Shown piece after piece: positions 55,199-64,000 of a DNA stretch of 64,000 nt (positions are counted from its first letter, which is position 1; the number at the start of each line of letters is the position of its first letter). This DNA is from Nitrosospira sp. 56-18 (GTDB lineage Bacteria; Pseudomonadota; Gammaproteobacteria; Burkholderiales; Nitrosomonadaceae). The translations under genes and the position numbers were made by a program. The stretch lies in contig MKVR01000007.1 in the NCBI GenBank assembly GCA_001899235.1, positions 62,001 to 126,000 of the forward strand. Direction: 5' to 3'. The notes beneath the pieces were generated by a model, which had not been told where the DNA came from, did not search any database, and saw only the letters and a program-made list of their open reading frames with translations.

Positions 55199-57424
55199 TC
55201 AGCCTTCGGTATCGAGGAAACTGCGCAGCCGCTCGGACCGCGAAGGATGGCGCAGCTTGCGCAGCGCCTTGGCTTCGATCTGGCGAATACGCTCGCGCGT
55301 CACATCGAACTGCTTGCCGACTTCCTCCAGCGTATGGTCGGTATTCATTTCGATGCCGAAGCGCATGCGCAGCACTTTCGCTTCGCGCGGCGTCAGCGAA
55401 TCGAGTATGTCCTTGGTCACGTCGCGCAAGCTCGCGTATACCGCGGCGTCGGAGGGAGCCATGGTGGCGGAATCCTCGATGAAATCGCCAAGATGGGAAT
55501 CCTCGTCATCGCCTATAGGCGTCTCCATGGAGATGGGTTCCTTGGAAATCTTCAAAATCTTGCGGATCTTCTCCTCGGGCATCTCCATTTTCTGCGCAAG
55601 CACTGCCGGTTCCGGCTCCTGCCCCGTCTCCTGGAGTATCTGGCGCGAAATTCGGTTCATCTTGTTGATGGTTTCGATCATGTGCACGGGTATGCGTATC
55701 GTGCGCGCCTGGTCCGCGATGGAGCGCGTGATAGCTTGGCGAATCCACCAGGTCGCATAAGTCGAAAACTTGTACCCGCGCCGGTATTCGAATTTATCCA
55801 CTGCTTTCATAAGGCCGATATTCCCTTCCTGGATGAGATCGAGGAATTGCAGTCCGCGGTTGGTGTACTTTTTTGCGATGGATATGACCAGGCGCAGATT
55901 GGCCTCTGTCATTTCACGCTTCGCGCGGCGCGCCTTCGCCTCGCCGGTGGACATCCGGCGATTGATTTCCTTGAGGTCCTTGAGAGGGATGCCTACATCC
56001 TTTTGCAGGGTCAGCAAGTTCTGCTGCTGTTCCAGGATGGCCGCTTCAAAGCGGCTCAGCGGCTGGCTATAGGCTTTGCCCAGCGCCACTTCCTGCGCCA
56101 CCCACTCCAGGTTGCTCTCATTGCCGGGAAAAGCCTTGATGAAATGTCCGCGCGGCATGCCCGCCTTGGTGACGCAGATATCCATGATCCGGCGCTCGTA
56201 GCCGCGCATTTCATCCACCAGGGCGCGCTGGGTATCGCAAAGCCGCTCCACCATTTTTGCCGAGAAGCGGATGGCCATGAGCTCGGAGGAAATACTTTCC
56301 TGTACTTCCTTGTATGCCCGGTTGGACGACCCTTTCTTTTCCAGCGTTTTCTGCATTTCCGCATATGCTTGCTGGATGACTGCAAAACGATCCAGCGCAT
56401 CATTTTTCAGCTTCAGCAGGTTCGCATTCGCTATCGCGACGATATCTTCATCTTCCGAACCCTCGGCGCTCAGCTCCTGCTCAAGCGACTCGTCGGGAAT
56501 TTCTTCGGTGATGAGCTGCTCGGAATCGGGATCCAGCAATCCATCCACCAGCTCATCGACACGCATCTCGTCCTTCGCCACCTTGGCGGCAAGATCGAGA
56601 ATGGCGGCAATGGTCGTGGGGCATGCAGAGATCGCCTGGATCATGTGCTTCAATCCATCTTCGATCCGCTTCGCGATCTCGATTTCGCTTTCGCGCGTGA
56701 GCAGCTCGACCGAACCCATCTCGCGCATGTACATGCGCACCGGGTCGGTGGTGCGCCCGAATTCCGAATCGACGGTGGAAAGGGCTGCTTCCGCTTCTTC
56801 CACCACGTCCTCATCCGCTACCGTAGGAGCAGTTTCGGACATCAGCAGTGTTTCCGCGTCAGGCGCCTCATCGTACACCGATATGCCAACATCATTGATC
56901 ATGCTGATGATGTTCTCGATCTGCTCGGCATCGAGCATATCGTCGGGAAGATGGTCGTTGATCTCGGCATAGGTCAGGTAGCCGCGCTCCTTTCCCTGCA
57001 CGATCAGGTTCTTGAGACGCAGACGCCGGGCCTCCAGGTCCTGGGGCGCAAGTGGTGCCTTGTCCGGATCTTTCGGCTGAGGCGCTTTGCCCTCTCTTAG
57101 CACCTTTGCCTTGGCAATTTTCGCGGTAATCAAATTAGGTTCTTTGGCAGCCATAACCGCTTTCGCAATCTCCGTCATCCGAACTGATGTGGCGGAGGTA
57201 AGCTCCTCGCCCCCTGAAAAGTCTTCTTCCGCCATTTCTCCCGGCGTTTTTTCGGGCATGTCTGGCACGACATCCGCCGTGCCTCGCCTGGGCCCGGCCC
57301 CGGCCTCCTTTCCTTCATTCCCGGCCGCCGCCTTGGTTTTTCTGAGAGAACGGTCCACTGCGGGAAGCTTCGATTTTTCTTCTTTTATAGCTGGCTCTTT
57401 GTTTTGTGTTTTCGGCTTTACCAT
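55199..57424 (-). CDS. rpoD: RNA polymerase primary sigma factor RpoD (sigma-70)
   Basis: The housekeeping sigma factor, 741 aa. A basic/low-complexity N-terminus of about 130 residues is followed by region 1.1, region 1.2 ([19 protein letters not shown]), a long nonconserved region, regions 2 ([21 protein letters not shown]), 3 and 4 ([29 protein letters not shown]). The C-terminus ends [13 protein letters not shown] as usual. ATG at 57424; a TTG at 57439 is also in frame. The N-terminus ([19 protein letters not shown]...) is longer than E. coli's. It is last in the rpsU-yqeY-dnaG-rpoD operon. Confidence 0.95.
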   Translation of the reverse strand: MVKPKTQNKEPAIKEEKSKLPAVDRSLRKTKAAAGNEGKEAGAGPRRGTADVVPDMPEKTPGEMAEEDFSGGEELTSATSVRMTEIAKAVMAAKEPNLITAKIAKAKVLREGKAPQPKDPDKAPLAPQDLEARRLRLKNLIVQGKERGYLTYAEINDHLPDDMLDAEQIENIISMINDVGISVYDEAPDAETLLMSETAPTVADEDVVEEAEAALSTVDSEFGRTTDPVRMYMREMGSVELLTRESEIEIAKRIEDGLKHMIQAISACPTTIAAILDLAAKVAKDEMRVDELVDGLLDPDSEQLITEEIPDESLEQELSAEGSEDEDIVAIANANLLKLKNDALDRFAVIQQAYAEMQKTLEKKGSSNRAYKEVQESISSELMAIRFSAKMVERLCDTQRALVDEMRGYERRIMDICVTKAGMPRGHFIKAFPGNESNLEWVAQEVALGKAYSQPLSRFEAAILEQQQNLLTLQKDVGIPLKDLKEINRRMSTGEAKARRAKREMTEANLRLVISIAKKYTNRGLQFLDLIQEGNIGLMKAVDKFEYRRGYKFSTYATWWIRQAITRSIADQARTIRIPVHMIETINKMNRISRQILQETGQEPEPAVLAQKMEMPEEKIRKILKISKEPISMETPIGDDEDSHLGDFIEDSATMAPSDAAVYASLRDVTKDILDSLTPREAKVLRMRFGIEMNTDHTLEEVGKQFDVTRERIRQIEAKALRKLRHPSRSERLRSFLDTEG

Positions 57425-57504
57425 AACCTTTCCAGACAATGCAGTTGAAACCTAAAAACTTTCGATTCTACCATGATTTCAATATCAGTTATTAACTGGT
57501 CGGA

Positions 57505-59301
57505 TCATGATAGCGCCAATCGTTGAAGCTCCTGTTTTTCCTCGTGCGTCAGCATGCTCAACGACTTGCTGTGCAATTTGGTCATGCGCTGCTTGCGTTT
57601 CCTGTTTCTCAATTGCGCCATGGCGCCAGCGAACTCGGCCTCCACGTCTATGTTGGCATCCCATGCGAGGGTTTCGCTCTGGGCTTTTTGCAATAACTTG
57701 CAATGCGGGCTGTCCTGAAAATAGGTAATCGCTGCAGGGACTACCGCATTTACGCTGATATGGGGGCAATTATCGATAAATTCAACCAGTTCCGTCAGCG
57801 CCACAATCTCTTCCGAATATTCCGTATCTTCCGTGAGCAGATCCCTGTCCAGCTTTGCAGCATAGCCCGGATCGTACAGCAATACCTGTATTAACCATCG
57901 GTATGGCGAAGCCGGCTGCGGCCGCGACGCCTTTTCCGGAGTCCGGGTGGACGAAAACCGCCTGATCTTCAACAGCTCTTCCAGCTCGTTACGGGTAAAG
58001 CCGCTGATTTCCGCAAGGCGCTTCAACAGCAGAAGCGCAAGACCCGGGGCTGCAACTTTTGCCAGCAGCGGCTTTGCATCCTGGGCCAGCTTGGCGCAGC
58101 CTTCGCTGGTTCTGAGGTCCACGCGCGCCGATAGTTCCTTGAAGAGAAAAACAGACAGAGGAAGCGCATGCTCGAATAGCCGCTCAAAAGCTTCCTTTCC
58201 ATGACGGCGCACGTAACTGTCGGGATCTTCGCCCTCCGGTAAAAAAAGGAAGCTGATATTCTTGCCATCCACAACCTGAGCCAGGCTGTCTTCCAATGCG
58301 CGCCATGCTGCTTTTCTCCCGGCATTGTCACCGTCGAAGCAAAACACCACGTTATCCGTATGGCGTAAAAGTTTCTGTACGTGATGCGGCGTGGTGGCCG
58401 TCCCCAATGTGGCAACCGCGTAATCGACGCCATGCTGCGAAAGGGCAACCACGTCCATATACCCTTCGACCACGATCACCTTTCCCGCCTGCCGGATTGC
58501 CCTGCGTGCCGAATAGAGGTTGTAGAGCAGGTGGCCCTTCTGGAACAGGGGTGTTTCGGGTGAATTCAGATATTTTGGCTCGCCCTGGTCTAATATCCTG
58601 CCTCCAAAACCCACGATTCTTCCCTTGAGATCAAGAATGGGAAACATGATGCGGTCACGGAAGCGGTCATAACGTTTGCCGTCCTCGGCGATGACCAGTC
58701 CTGCCTCGGCCAGCAGATCGGCTCGCTTTCCCGCCAGAAAACCGGCAAGTGCTGCATCCAGGTTCTGCCAGCCGGCCGGAGCATAACCGATGGCGAAGCG
58801 CGCGGCGGTCTCGCCCGTCAAGCCGCGCGTTTTGAGATAGCCGATAGCGTTTTGGGAATGCTTGAGCTGCTCCCGATAAAAGCGCGTCGCCGCGCTCATG
58901 GCATCGGACAGATCCCGGGTGAAGGCTTCAGTCCCGGGCTGCTGGGCTGGGGCGGATTCCTGCCGGGAGCCGGACTCCGATCCCGGATTTTCCGGATGAA
59001 TCCCTGATTTTTGCGCGGGAATCCGCATTCCGACGCGGGAAGCCAGATCAGTCACGGCTTCCACGAAATTCATCCCCGCGTATTCCATCAGAAAACTGAT
59101 GGCGCTGCCATGCGCACCGCACCCGAAGCAGTGGTAAAACTGCTTGGAAGGGCTCACGGTAAACGAAGGCGTTTTTTCGCTATGAAAAGGACAGCAGGCG
59201 GTATAGTTGGCTCCCGCTTTCCTGAGCGGGACGTTGCGCTCAATGACATCGGCGATATCCACCCGATCGAGCAATTCCTGAATGAATGATTGCGAGATCA
59301 T
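57505..59301 (-). CDS. dnaG: DNA primase DnaG
   Basis: Synthesises RNA primers at the replication fork. The 598-aa protein has an N-terminal zinc-binding domain (CCPFHSEKTPSFTVSP and FYHCFGCGAHG), a TOPRIM core with VVEGYMDVVALSQHG and CFDGDNAGRKAAWRALE, and a C-terminal DnaB-interaction domain. ATG at 59301. yqeY lies upstream with a 123-bp gap that includes a lone MITE-like end near 59358. rpoD follows 80 bp downstream. Confidence 0.95.
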   Translation of the reverse strand: MISQSFIQELLDRVDIADVIERNVPLRKAGANYTACCPFHSEKTPSFTVSPSKQFYHCFGCGAHGSAISFLMEYAGMNFVEAVTDLASRVGMRIPAQKSGIHPENPGSESGSRQESAPAQQPGTEAFTRDLSDAMSAATRFYREQLKHSQNAIGYLKTRGLTGETAARFAIGYAPAGWQNLDAALAGFLAGKRADLLAEAGLVIAEDGKRYDRFRDRIMFPILDLKGRIVGFGGRILDQGEPKYLNSPETPLFQKGHLLYNLYSARRAIRQAGKVIVVEGYMDVVALSQHGVDYAVATLGTATTPHHVQKLLRHTDNVVFCFDGDNAGRKAAWRALEDSLAQVVDGKNISFLFLPEGEDPDSYVRRHGKEAFERLFEHALPLSVFLFKELSARVDLRTSEGCAKLAQDAKPLLAKVAAPGLALLLLKRLAEISGFTRNELEELLKIRRFSSTRTPEKASRPQPASPYRWLIQVLLYDPGYAAKLDRDLLTEDTEYSEEIVALTELVEFIDNCPHISVNAVVPAAITYFQDSPHCKLLQKAQSETLAWDANIDVEAEFAGAMAQLRNRKRKQRMTKLHSKSLSMLTHEEKQELQRLALS

Positions 59302-59424
59302 TTATGGCCGATAATCAATTATGTCAGAGAACGCAACCACCGAACCGTCTTCCCTGGGGCCTGTTAAAACGCACCTTCCCTTCCTCGTTGGCATGGCGCG
59401 AGGAGCCGGGCGGCCCCGGCTACA

Positions 59425-59871
59425 TCAACCGGCGAGCCTGGCCCTGAGCAGGGCGGAGACCTTGCCCATGTCGGCGCGTCCGGACAGCCTGGGTTTCAGC
59501 AAGGCCATTACTTTTCCCATATCCTGTTGTCCCTTGGCGCCTGCCGTGGAAACCGCTTCGGTTATGGCAGCCTCGATCTCGATTTCGCTCAATGCAGAGG
59601 GCATATAGTCCTGCAATACGCTCACCTCGAATTTCTCGGCATCGGCCAGATCCTGCCGGTGCGCAGCCTCGTACTGGGCAATGGAATCCCTTCGCTGCTT
59701 GAGCATTTTCTCTACCACTGCGACGACGGCAGCATCATCCAGCTCGATCCGCTCATCCACTTCCCGTTGCTTCAGCGCCGCCTGCAGCAAGCGGATGGCA
59801 TCCCGCCGCCTGGCATCGCCCGCGCGCATCGCGGACTTCATGTCTTCGGTGATTTGTTGCCTCAGATTCAC
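59425..59871 (-). CDS. yqeY: GatB/YqeY domain protein
   Basis: A 148-aa helical protein related to the tail of GatB, which binds tRNA in the amidotransferase. NLRQQITEDMKSAMRAGDARRRDAIRLLQAALKQ opens it, and the C-terminus has the repeat-like VMALLKPRLSGRADMGKVSALLRARL. Its function is unknown, and its place between rpsU and dnaG is conserved in betaproteobacteria. The last two helices carry GKVMALLKPRLSG and GKVSALLRARLAG, likely an internal repeat. Confidence 0.9.
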   Translation of the reverse strand: MNLRQQITEDMKSAMRAGDARRRDAIRLLQAALKQREVDERIELDDAAVVAVVEKMLKQRRDSIAQYEAAHRQDLADAEKFEVSVLQDYMPSALSEIEIEAAITEAVSTAGAKGQQDMGKVMALLKPRLSGRADMGKVSALLRARLAG

Positions 59872-60032
59872 GTTCGGGAATTTTTCTTATTACTGCGAAT
59901 AGTCTCAATACCGGGATTCAATATATTATTGACCGCGTTCGAATTCGTGATGATGTTGTAAAACTCGCCTCTACTCAAATGAATCTCGCCAGATCAGGCC
60001 AGATCAGGCGTGATAAATTTGACTGATGACAA

Positions 60033-60245
60033 CTAATAAAGTTTCGGAGGAAGCAATTGGCTGCGTAAACGCTTGTAGGTTCGCTTGACTGCGGCAGCCA
60101 GCTTACGCTTGCGTTCAGCCGTGGGTTTTTCGTAAAATTCCCGTGCACGCAATTCCGTGAGCAAGCCGGTTTTTTCTATGGTACGCTTGAAACGGCGCAT
60201 GGCAACCTCAAACGGCTCATTTTCCTTGACTTTAATAGTAGTCAT
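60033..60245 (-). CDS. rpsU: 30S ribosomal protein S21
   Basis: A 70-aa protein of the small subunit, involved in mRNA start-site recognition. [26 protein letters not shown] and the basic C-terminus ([20 protein letters not shown]) are diagnostic. AAGGAG lies upstream, and a perfect 12-bp palindrome GAAGATATCTTC (60246-60257) abuts the ATG. It is the first gene of the macromolecular synthesis operon. Confidence 0.95.
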   Translation of the reverse strand: MTTIKVKENEPFEVAMRRFKRTIEKTGLLTELRAREFYEKPTAERKRKLAAAVKRTYKRLRSQLLPPKLY

Positions 60246-60357
60246 GAAGATATCTTCTCCTTCTCTCGATGTTGAATAGATAAAAATAATCGATGCGCCG
60301 GCTTCACCCGCACGAATCTGCTCAATGGAACATCAGCCCAACGAACATTAGCTCTCC

Positions 60358-60363
60358 ATTATA
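60358..60363 (-). promoter_or_regulatory. Candidate -10 box for the rpsU operon
   Basis: TATAAT on the minus strand, 113 bases upstream of the rpsU ATG. The -35 is weak (TTCTGA). A GC-poor stretch surrounds it, unlike the adjacent repeat element. Confidence 0.4.
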
Positions 60364-60420
60364 TAACAAGTACAGAAATTTTCAGAATCCGTTGGCAAAA
60401 AGTCAACCGCACGCTCCCTG

Positions 60421-60766
60421 GGAACCTTTGAACAGGTCCTCGCTGAGCGCGTTGCTGGTAAAATCGGGATGATCATAAGACGCGCGACGAAGGTCGTAGC
60501 CGGGACTACGATGCCAAGGAGCGCAACGCCATGGCTCCCCGGAGCGTCGCCCGAGGGGCCCCGCGAAAGCGGGGATCGGGCAGCGGAGGGGATGCTTCGA
60601 CCGCACCACAGTTTTGTTGGGGCGCAGGCATCCCGCTGCGGGGTCGCATCTTCCTTCGGAAGACACTGCTCCGCCCTGCGCCGTCGCACCATTCGCGTCG
60701 TCGCCTTTCGCGCATCCCATCCCGCAAGGCCACCGTCGCGCCAGCGGAGACTTGTTCAGAGGTTCC
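60421..60766. mobile_element. MITE-like element A, second near-full copy, 346 bp
   Basis: Inverse-orientation copy of 10173-10594. Ends GGAACCTTTGAACAGGTC and, inward from the right, GGAACCTCTGAACAAGTC. The flanks are CCTG and CTTG, degenerate relatives of CTAG. Central blocks such as AACGCCATGGCTCCCC, GGGGATCGGGCAGCG and CTTCCTTCGGAAGACACTGC are identical or nearly so to the first copy, while about 75 bp present there are missing here. The right end is the leader of tsaD. Confidence 0.8.
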
Positions 60767-60767
60767 C

Positions 60768-61829
60768 TTGCTGATCCCGCCGATCCAACCACCCCTGCTT
60801 GTACTCGGAATCGAAACATCCTGCGACGAAACCGGGGTTGCGCTTTACCATGCCCAGCGCGGGCTGCTGGGCCATACGCTTTATTCCCAAACGGAAATGC
60901 ACAGCGAATATGGCGGCGTGGTGCCGGAACTCGCATCCCGCGATCATATACGGCGCGTGCTGCCTCTCCTGAAGCAATGCCTGGCCCAGGCCGGACAGGA
61001 ACTCGGGGATCTCGGCGCCATAGCCTACACGCAGGGACCGGGACTGGCGGGCGCGCTGCTGGTCGGCGCAAGCATAGCCGCCTCGCTCGGCCTCGCGCTG
61101 GATATTCCCGTTCTCGGCGTGCATCACCTGGAAGGCCATCTCCTCTCGCCGTTGCTATCCACTCCCTCTCCGGTATTTCCCTTCGTGGCGCTCCTGGTGT
61201 CAGGCGGCCATACCCAGTTGATGGAAGTAAAGGGTCTTGGCCAGTACAGGCTTCTAGGCGAAACGGTGGACGATGCAGCGGGTGAGGCTTTCGATAAAAT
61301 CGCAAAACTGCTGGGCCTGGCTTACCCTGGCGGTCCCGCGCTGGCAAAGCAGGCTGACGAGTTTTCCAGATCGGGCCAGCGCAACCCGTTCCGATTTCCC
61401 CGCCCCATGCTTCGCAGTGGAGACCTCAATTTCAGCTTCAGCGGTCTCAAGACAGCGGCGCTCACCCTGATAAACCAGGAGGAATTGACGAACTCAACAC
61501 GGGGCGCCATCGCGCATGCCTTCCAGGAAGCCGTGGTGGAGGTTCTCACCGAAAAATGCATGAATGCACTTACGCAGACGGGGCTGGATCAGCTCGTGGT
61601 GGCGGGAGGGGTGGGCGCCAACCGGCAATTAAGGCAAACGCTTTGCCAGAAGGCCGAAGTGGCCGGCGCCTCCATTTTTTTCCCCGAATTGGAGTTTTGC
61701 ACAGATAACGGCGCAATGATCGCCTTTGCGGGAGCCATGCGGCTGCAAGCCGGCATAACCGCGGATCATTCCGGCAGAACATTTGCAATAAAAGCCCGAT
61801 GGGACCTTGAAACGCAAACTGATATCTGA
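60768..61829 (+). CDS. tsaD: tRNA threonylcarbamoyladenosine transferase TsaD
   Basis: The 353-aa ASKHA-fold enzyme that makes t6A37 in ANN-decoding tRNAs. [16 protein letters not shown] opens the protein, the metal-binding [16 protein letters not shown] (two His) and [10 protein letters not shown] follow, then [34 protein letters not shown] and [11 protein letters not shown]. The only start before the first motif is the TTG at 60768, which has AGAGG five bases upstream. Both the start and this ribosome site lie at the terminus and flank of element A, so the native leader was probably replaced. Confidence 0.93.
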   Translation: MLIPPIQPPLLVLGIETSCDETGVALYHAQRGLLGHTLYSQTEMHSEYGGVVPELASRDHIRRVLPLLKQCLAQAGQELGDLGAIAYTQGPGLAGALLVGASIAASLGLALDIPVLGVHHLEGHLLSPLLSTPSPVFPFVALLVSGGHTQLMEVKGLGQYRLLGETVDDAAGEAFDKIAKLLGLAYPGGPALAKQADEFSRSGQRNPFRFPRPMLRSGDLNFSFSGLKTAALTLINQEELTNSTRGAIAHAFQEAVVEVLTEKCMNALTQTGLDQLVVAGGVGANRQLRQTLCQKAEVAGASIFFPELEFCTDNGAMIAFAGAMRLQAGITADHSGRTFAIKARWDLETQTDI

Positions 61830-61846
61830 AGGGGAAATGGAAGCAA

Positions 61847-62455
61847 TTATGGAAGGCTGCGCTCGCCGATTCTCGCCTCCTTTCCCGCCATCAAGCTGGC
61901 AATATTCGATTTGTGTTTCCAGACAAGGAGCAGCGACAGGATGAGGACCACTGCTGCACTCGTCCCCAAGCCGAGAAAATACACCGCGTAAACTGGTGCA
62001 AGCACTGCTGCGGCAAGGGCGGACAACGATGAGATGCGCGATACTGCGGCTACCAACAGCCAGGTTGCCGCTGCCGTCAACCCCATCCATGGGTTAAAAC
62101 CCAGCAACACGCCCAGGGCGGTAGCCACACCTTTTCCACCCTGGAAGCGTAAAAATACCGGAAAAAGATGGCCCAGGAATACCGCCAATGCCACTGCGGC
62201 AACCACCGTATCGGTGATTCCCCAATTCGGACCGGCATAACGCGCCAGTATGACCGACAACCAGCCTTTGCCGGCATCTCCGAGCAGTGTCACCGCCGCG
62301 GCCGCTTTCTTGCCGCTGCGCAGCACATTGGTCGCGCCGGGATTGCCGGAGCCGTAGGTGCGAGGGTCGGGCAGGCCGAAGAACCGGCTTGCCAGCACGC
62401 CAAAGGATATGGAACCAAGCAGATAAGCCGTCAGCACGGCAGCGGCTGCGATCAT
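61847..62455 (-). CDS. plsY: Glycerol-3-phosphate acyltransferase PlsY
   Basis: A 202-aa inner-membrane enzyme that transfers acyl from acyl-phosphate to glycerol-3-phosphate, the first step of phospholipid synthesis. GSISFGVLASRFFGLPDPRTYGSGNPGATNVLRSG and HLFPVFLRFQGGKGVATALG are the conserved loops. Five hydrophobic segments are visible. It converges with tsaD. Confidence 0.95.
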   Translation of the reverse strand: MIAAAAVLTAYLLGSISFGVLASRFFGLPDPRTYGSGNPGATNVLRSGKKAAAAVTLLGDAGKGWLSVILARYAGPNWGITDTVVAAVALAVFLGHLFPVFLRFQGGKGVATALGVLLGFNPWMGLTAAATWLLVAAVSRISSLSALAAAVLAPVYAVYFLGLGTSAAVVLILSLLLVWKHKSNIASLMAGKEARIGERSLP

Positions 62456-62759
62456 GATACTTGCGCTATGTCCGAAAAAGTCCTATCGCGGTGGCACAAA
62501 GCCGGAAACAGACCGATACCGCCGGAATAAATTCGCCCACAGGGCTGGCAATCTTTCAATATGGGTGGGATGTTGCTGGTAAACTTGCGATGGCCGGGAC
62601 GGCGGCGCGACTAAAATATCCACTTAGAGAACATGCAGGGGCTGGCATTCCATATTCTATTGCACCTGGAGTGAATAGCATAATGGAAAATTAGCTGCTT
62701 GCCAGGCGCCGATACAGCCTGAAGCGCAAAAACCGGTAGAACCCATATAGGCTGATTCA
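62456..62759. other. Divergent intergenic region between plsY and folB
   Basis: About 300 bp with no supported gene. No clear repeat end or promoter is seen. Confidence 0.5.
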
Positions 62760-63158
62760 GTGGACATTATCTTTTTGCATGAACTCAAGGTCAAAACCTT
62801 GATTGGCATCTATCCGTGGGAACGCGACGCGGAACAAACCATCCAGCTCGATCTGGAAATAGCGCTTCCCCACAGCCATGCCTGCCAGACGGACAAATTC
62901 GAAGATGCGCTGGACTACGCGCTTATCGTCCAGCGCATAAACGAAACCCTCTCGCAAAAGCACTTTTCCCTGTTGGAAGCTCTGGCCGAGCATATCGCCC
63001 AGATCATCCTGGTGGAGTTCGGCTCGCCCTGGACCAGGATCAGCGTAGCAAAGCCAGGCGCAATACGCGGGCTAAAAAAACTCGGCGTACGCATCGAGCG
63101 CTGGCGGGATCCGCTTTCAGTCCAGGAAACGATTCCCCCTCCAGCTCCTGTAGCGTAA
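62760..63158 (+). CDS. folB: Dihydroneopterin aldolase FolB
   Basis: A 132-aa enzyme of folate synthesis that cleaves dihydroneopterin to 6-hydroxymethyl-dihydropterin. The MDIIFLHELKVKTLIGIYPWER start, DYALIVQRINE segment and LLEALAEHIAQIIL helix are typical; the active-site Lys is in SVAKPGAIRG. GTG start at 62760. A further 14 residues (PLSVQETIPPPAPVA) extend the C-terminus. Confidence 0.92.
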   Translation: MDIIFLHELKVKTLIGIYPWERDAEQTIQLDLEIALPHSHACQTDKFEDALDYALIVQRINETLSQKHFSLLEALAEHIAQIILVEFGSPWTRISVAKPGAIRGLKKLGVRIERWRDPLSVQETIPPPAPVA

Positions 63159-63289
63159 ACCCGAACGCTGGACAGACCAGGCAGAACGGCCGTCCACGTT
63201 CGGCCGCTCGGTGCCCCCATGCGCCTATCCCCGCCACCACGATGGCAGGGATAATGAACGGCATGGACAGCAACGAGCCCGCCGCGCTA

Positions 63290-63874
63290 TCAGTGTATCA
63301 GTGCCGCCTCGATTTCCGTAAATGTCCTGGCAACTTCCAGAGATGGAAGAGTGACCCCCAGTTGCTTCTCTATCTGTGTCAGAGAGAAGATGCCGCAGAC
63401 CACCGGCATTCCTCCTTCATCGCTTTCTATCACCAGGGTGTGCTGCCGGCCGCTATCCTGCAGGCTGGTAATGATATCTCCCACCCGGGCTCGCTGGACC
63501 TCCTCCATGGCGACAGCCTCCAGCCGTTCGAGAGGAGTCATGATATCGGCCACAAGGATCTCATTATGCTTTACCTGGCGCTCCTGGATAAAGCGCAGCG
63601 GTTTCTCGCCGAGGACATCGGTGGCCGTGATGATGCCGCAGAGACTCTCGTCCCCGTCAAGCACCAGCAGCGAGCGCACGCCACGCTTTATCATATCGGC
63701 ATTGGCCACCTCCATCGAGGTCGCGGTATCGGTAACCGCTGCGTGCGTATAGCGCAGGTCGGTCATGACCTCCAGGGCGGGTGACAGCAAGGTTACTGCT
63801 TTGGGCGAGGCCGAGGAAACGATCCGGACGGTGCCGGCAAGCCGCCTCGCGGATAAGATGTGAAAATCGGACAT
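63290..63874 (-). CDS. CBS-domain protein
   Basis: A 194-aa protein with two CBS repeats (about residues 45-105 and 110-185), a Bateman module that binds adenyl nucleotides. The first pair has VRSLLVLDGDESLCGIITATDVLG, the second VGDIITSLQDSGRQHTLVIES and VCGIFSLTQIEKQLG. No enzymatic domain is attached. It is a regulatory or ligand-sensing protein of unknown target. Confidence 0.85.
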   Translation of the reverse strand: MSDFHILSARRLAGTVRIVSSASPKAVTLLSPALEVMTDLRYTHAAVTDTATSMEVANADMIKRGVRSLLVLDGDESLCGIITATDVLGEKPLRFIQERQVKHNEILVADIMTPLERLEAVAMEEVQRARVGDIITSLQDSGRQHTLVIESDEGGMPVVCGIFSLTQIEKQLGVTLPSLEVARTFTEIEAALIH

Positions 63875-64000
63875 GGTATGATCCTCCAGCAGAAGTGGAT
63901 GGAATACGCTTGAAATCCCGAATACTTTCTGGCTTTCTGGACTTCTTCGTTTACTTTACGCCCTGCCGACAAAAGGGTCAATGTGAGATCGACGCCATAC

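Noticed and set aside
55187-57100. 637-codon open frame on the + strand opposite rpoD
   Set aside because: It is antisense to rpoD, whose motifs are unmistakable; the long frame reflects codon bias of the opposite strand.
63040-63273. 77-codon minus frame overlapping the folB 3' end
   Set aside because: It overlaps folB in antisense; a hydrophobic start and a CLVCP motif are suggestive but there is no ribosome site or conservation evidence.

Overview
The window reads as chromosome of a Gram-negative betaproteobacterium, most likely an ammonia oxidiser close to Nitrosospira (Nitrosomonadaceae). This rests on the conserved gene orders dacC/dat/DUF493/lipB/lipA, rpsU/yqeY/dnaG/rpoD/tRNA and bamD divergent from rluD, plus two small c-type cytochromes and a squalene-synthase-type enzyme. 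The species call is inference; no 16S or amo/hao gene is present.

Layout. 1-10 kb: a class A penicillin-binding protein cut by the left edge, a lipoprotein cytochrome c, a penicillin-acylase family enzyme, a squalene/phytoene synthase, a BT1-type transporter and a small membrane protein. 10-20 kb: two adjacent miniature elements, then dinB, a YbbP-like permease, an RND pump with its adaptor and a YbbA-like ATPase, divergent from tesA. 20-27 kb: universal stress protein, bamD, rluD, pgeF, a ZIP transporter, rimO and a cytochrome c'-like protein. 27.8-31.3 kb: a complete MCE (Mla-like) lipid-transport operon. 31.4-41 kb: the accessory region, with a subtilase and a small I9-like protein converging on a four-gene operon (762-aa unknown protein, flavoprotein, tyrosinase, DUF2182), and a Fur-box-like promoter in front of a DUF6607 lipoprotein. 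41-51 kb: lipoate synthesis, D-amino acid aminotransferase, dacC, a HerA-like ATPase, a CobD-like protein and sucCD. 51-55 kb: an exonuclease/GIY-YIG fusion and an AT-rich NACHT-type NTPase gene beside a CAT-anticodon tRNA. 55-64 kb: the rpsU-yqeY-dnaG-rpoD operon, tsaD, plsY, folB and a CBS-domain protein.

Two themes stand out. First, at least four families of short terminal-inverted-repeat elements are scattered between genes. Several are bounded by CTAG or a YTAR variant, and the stop codons of five genes (small membrane protein, dinB, RND pump, pgeF, dacC) lie inside that target tetranucleotide. This suggests MITEs moved by an IS5-type transposase that tolerate or favour stop codons. Another family ends exactly on the start codons of two genes. 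Second, the 31-39 kb region combines a plant-like polyphenol oxidase, a flavoprotein and a large unrecognised protein in one operon, facing a subtilase with a separate propeptide-like partner. It is the best candidate here for an undescribed enzyme-maturation or oxidase system.
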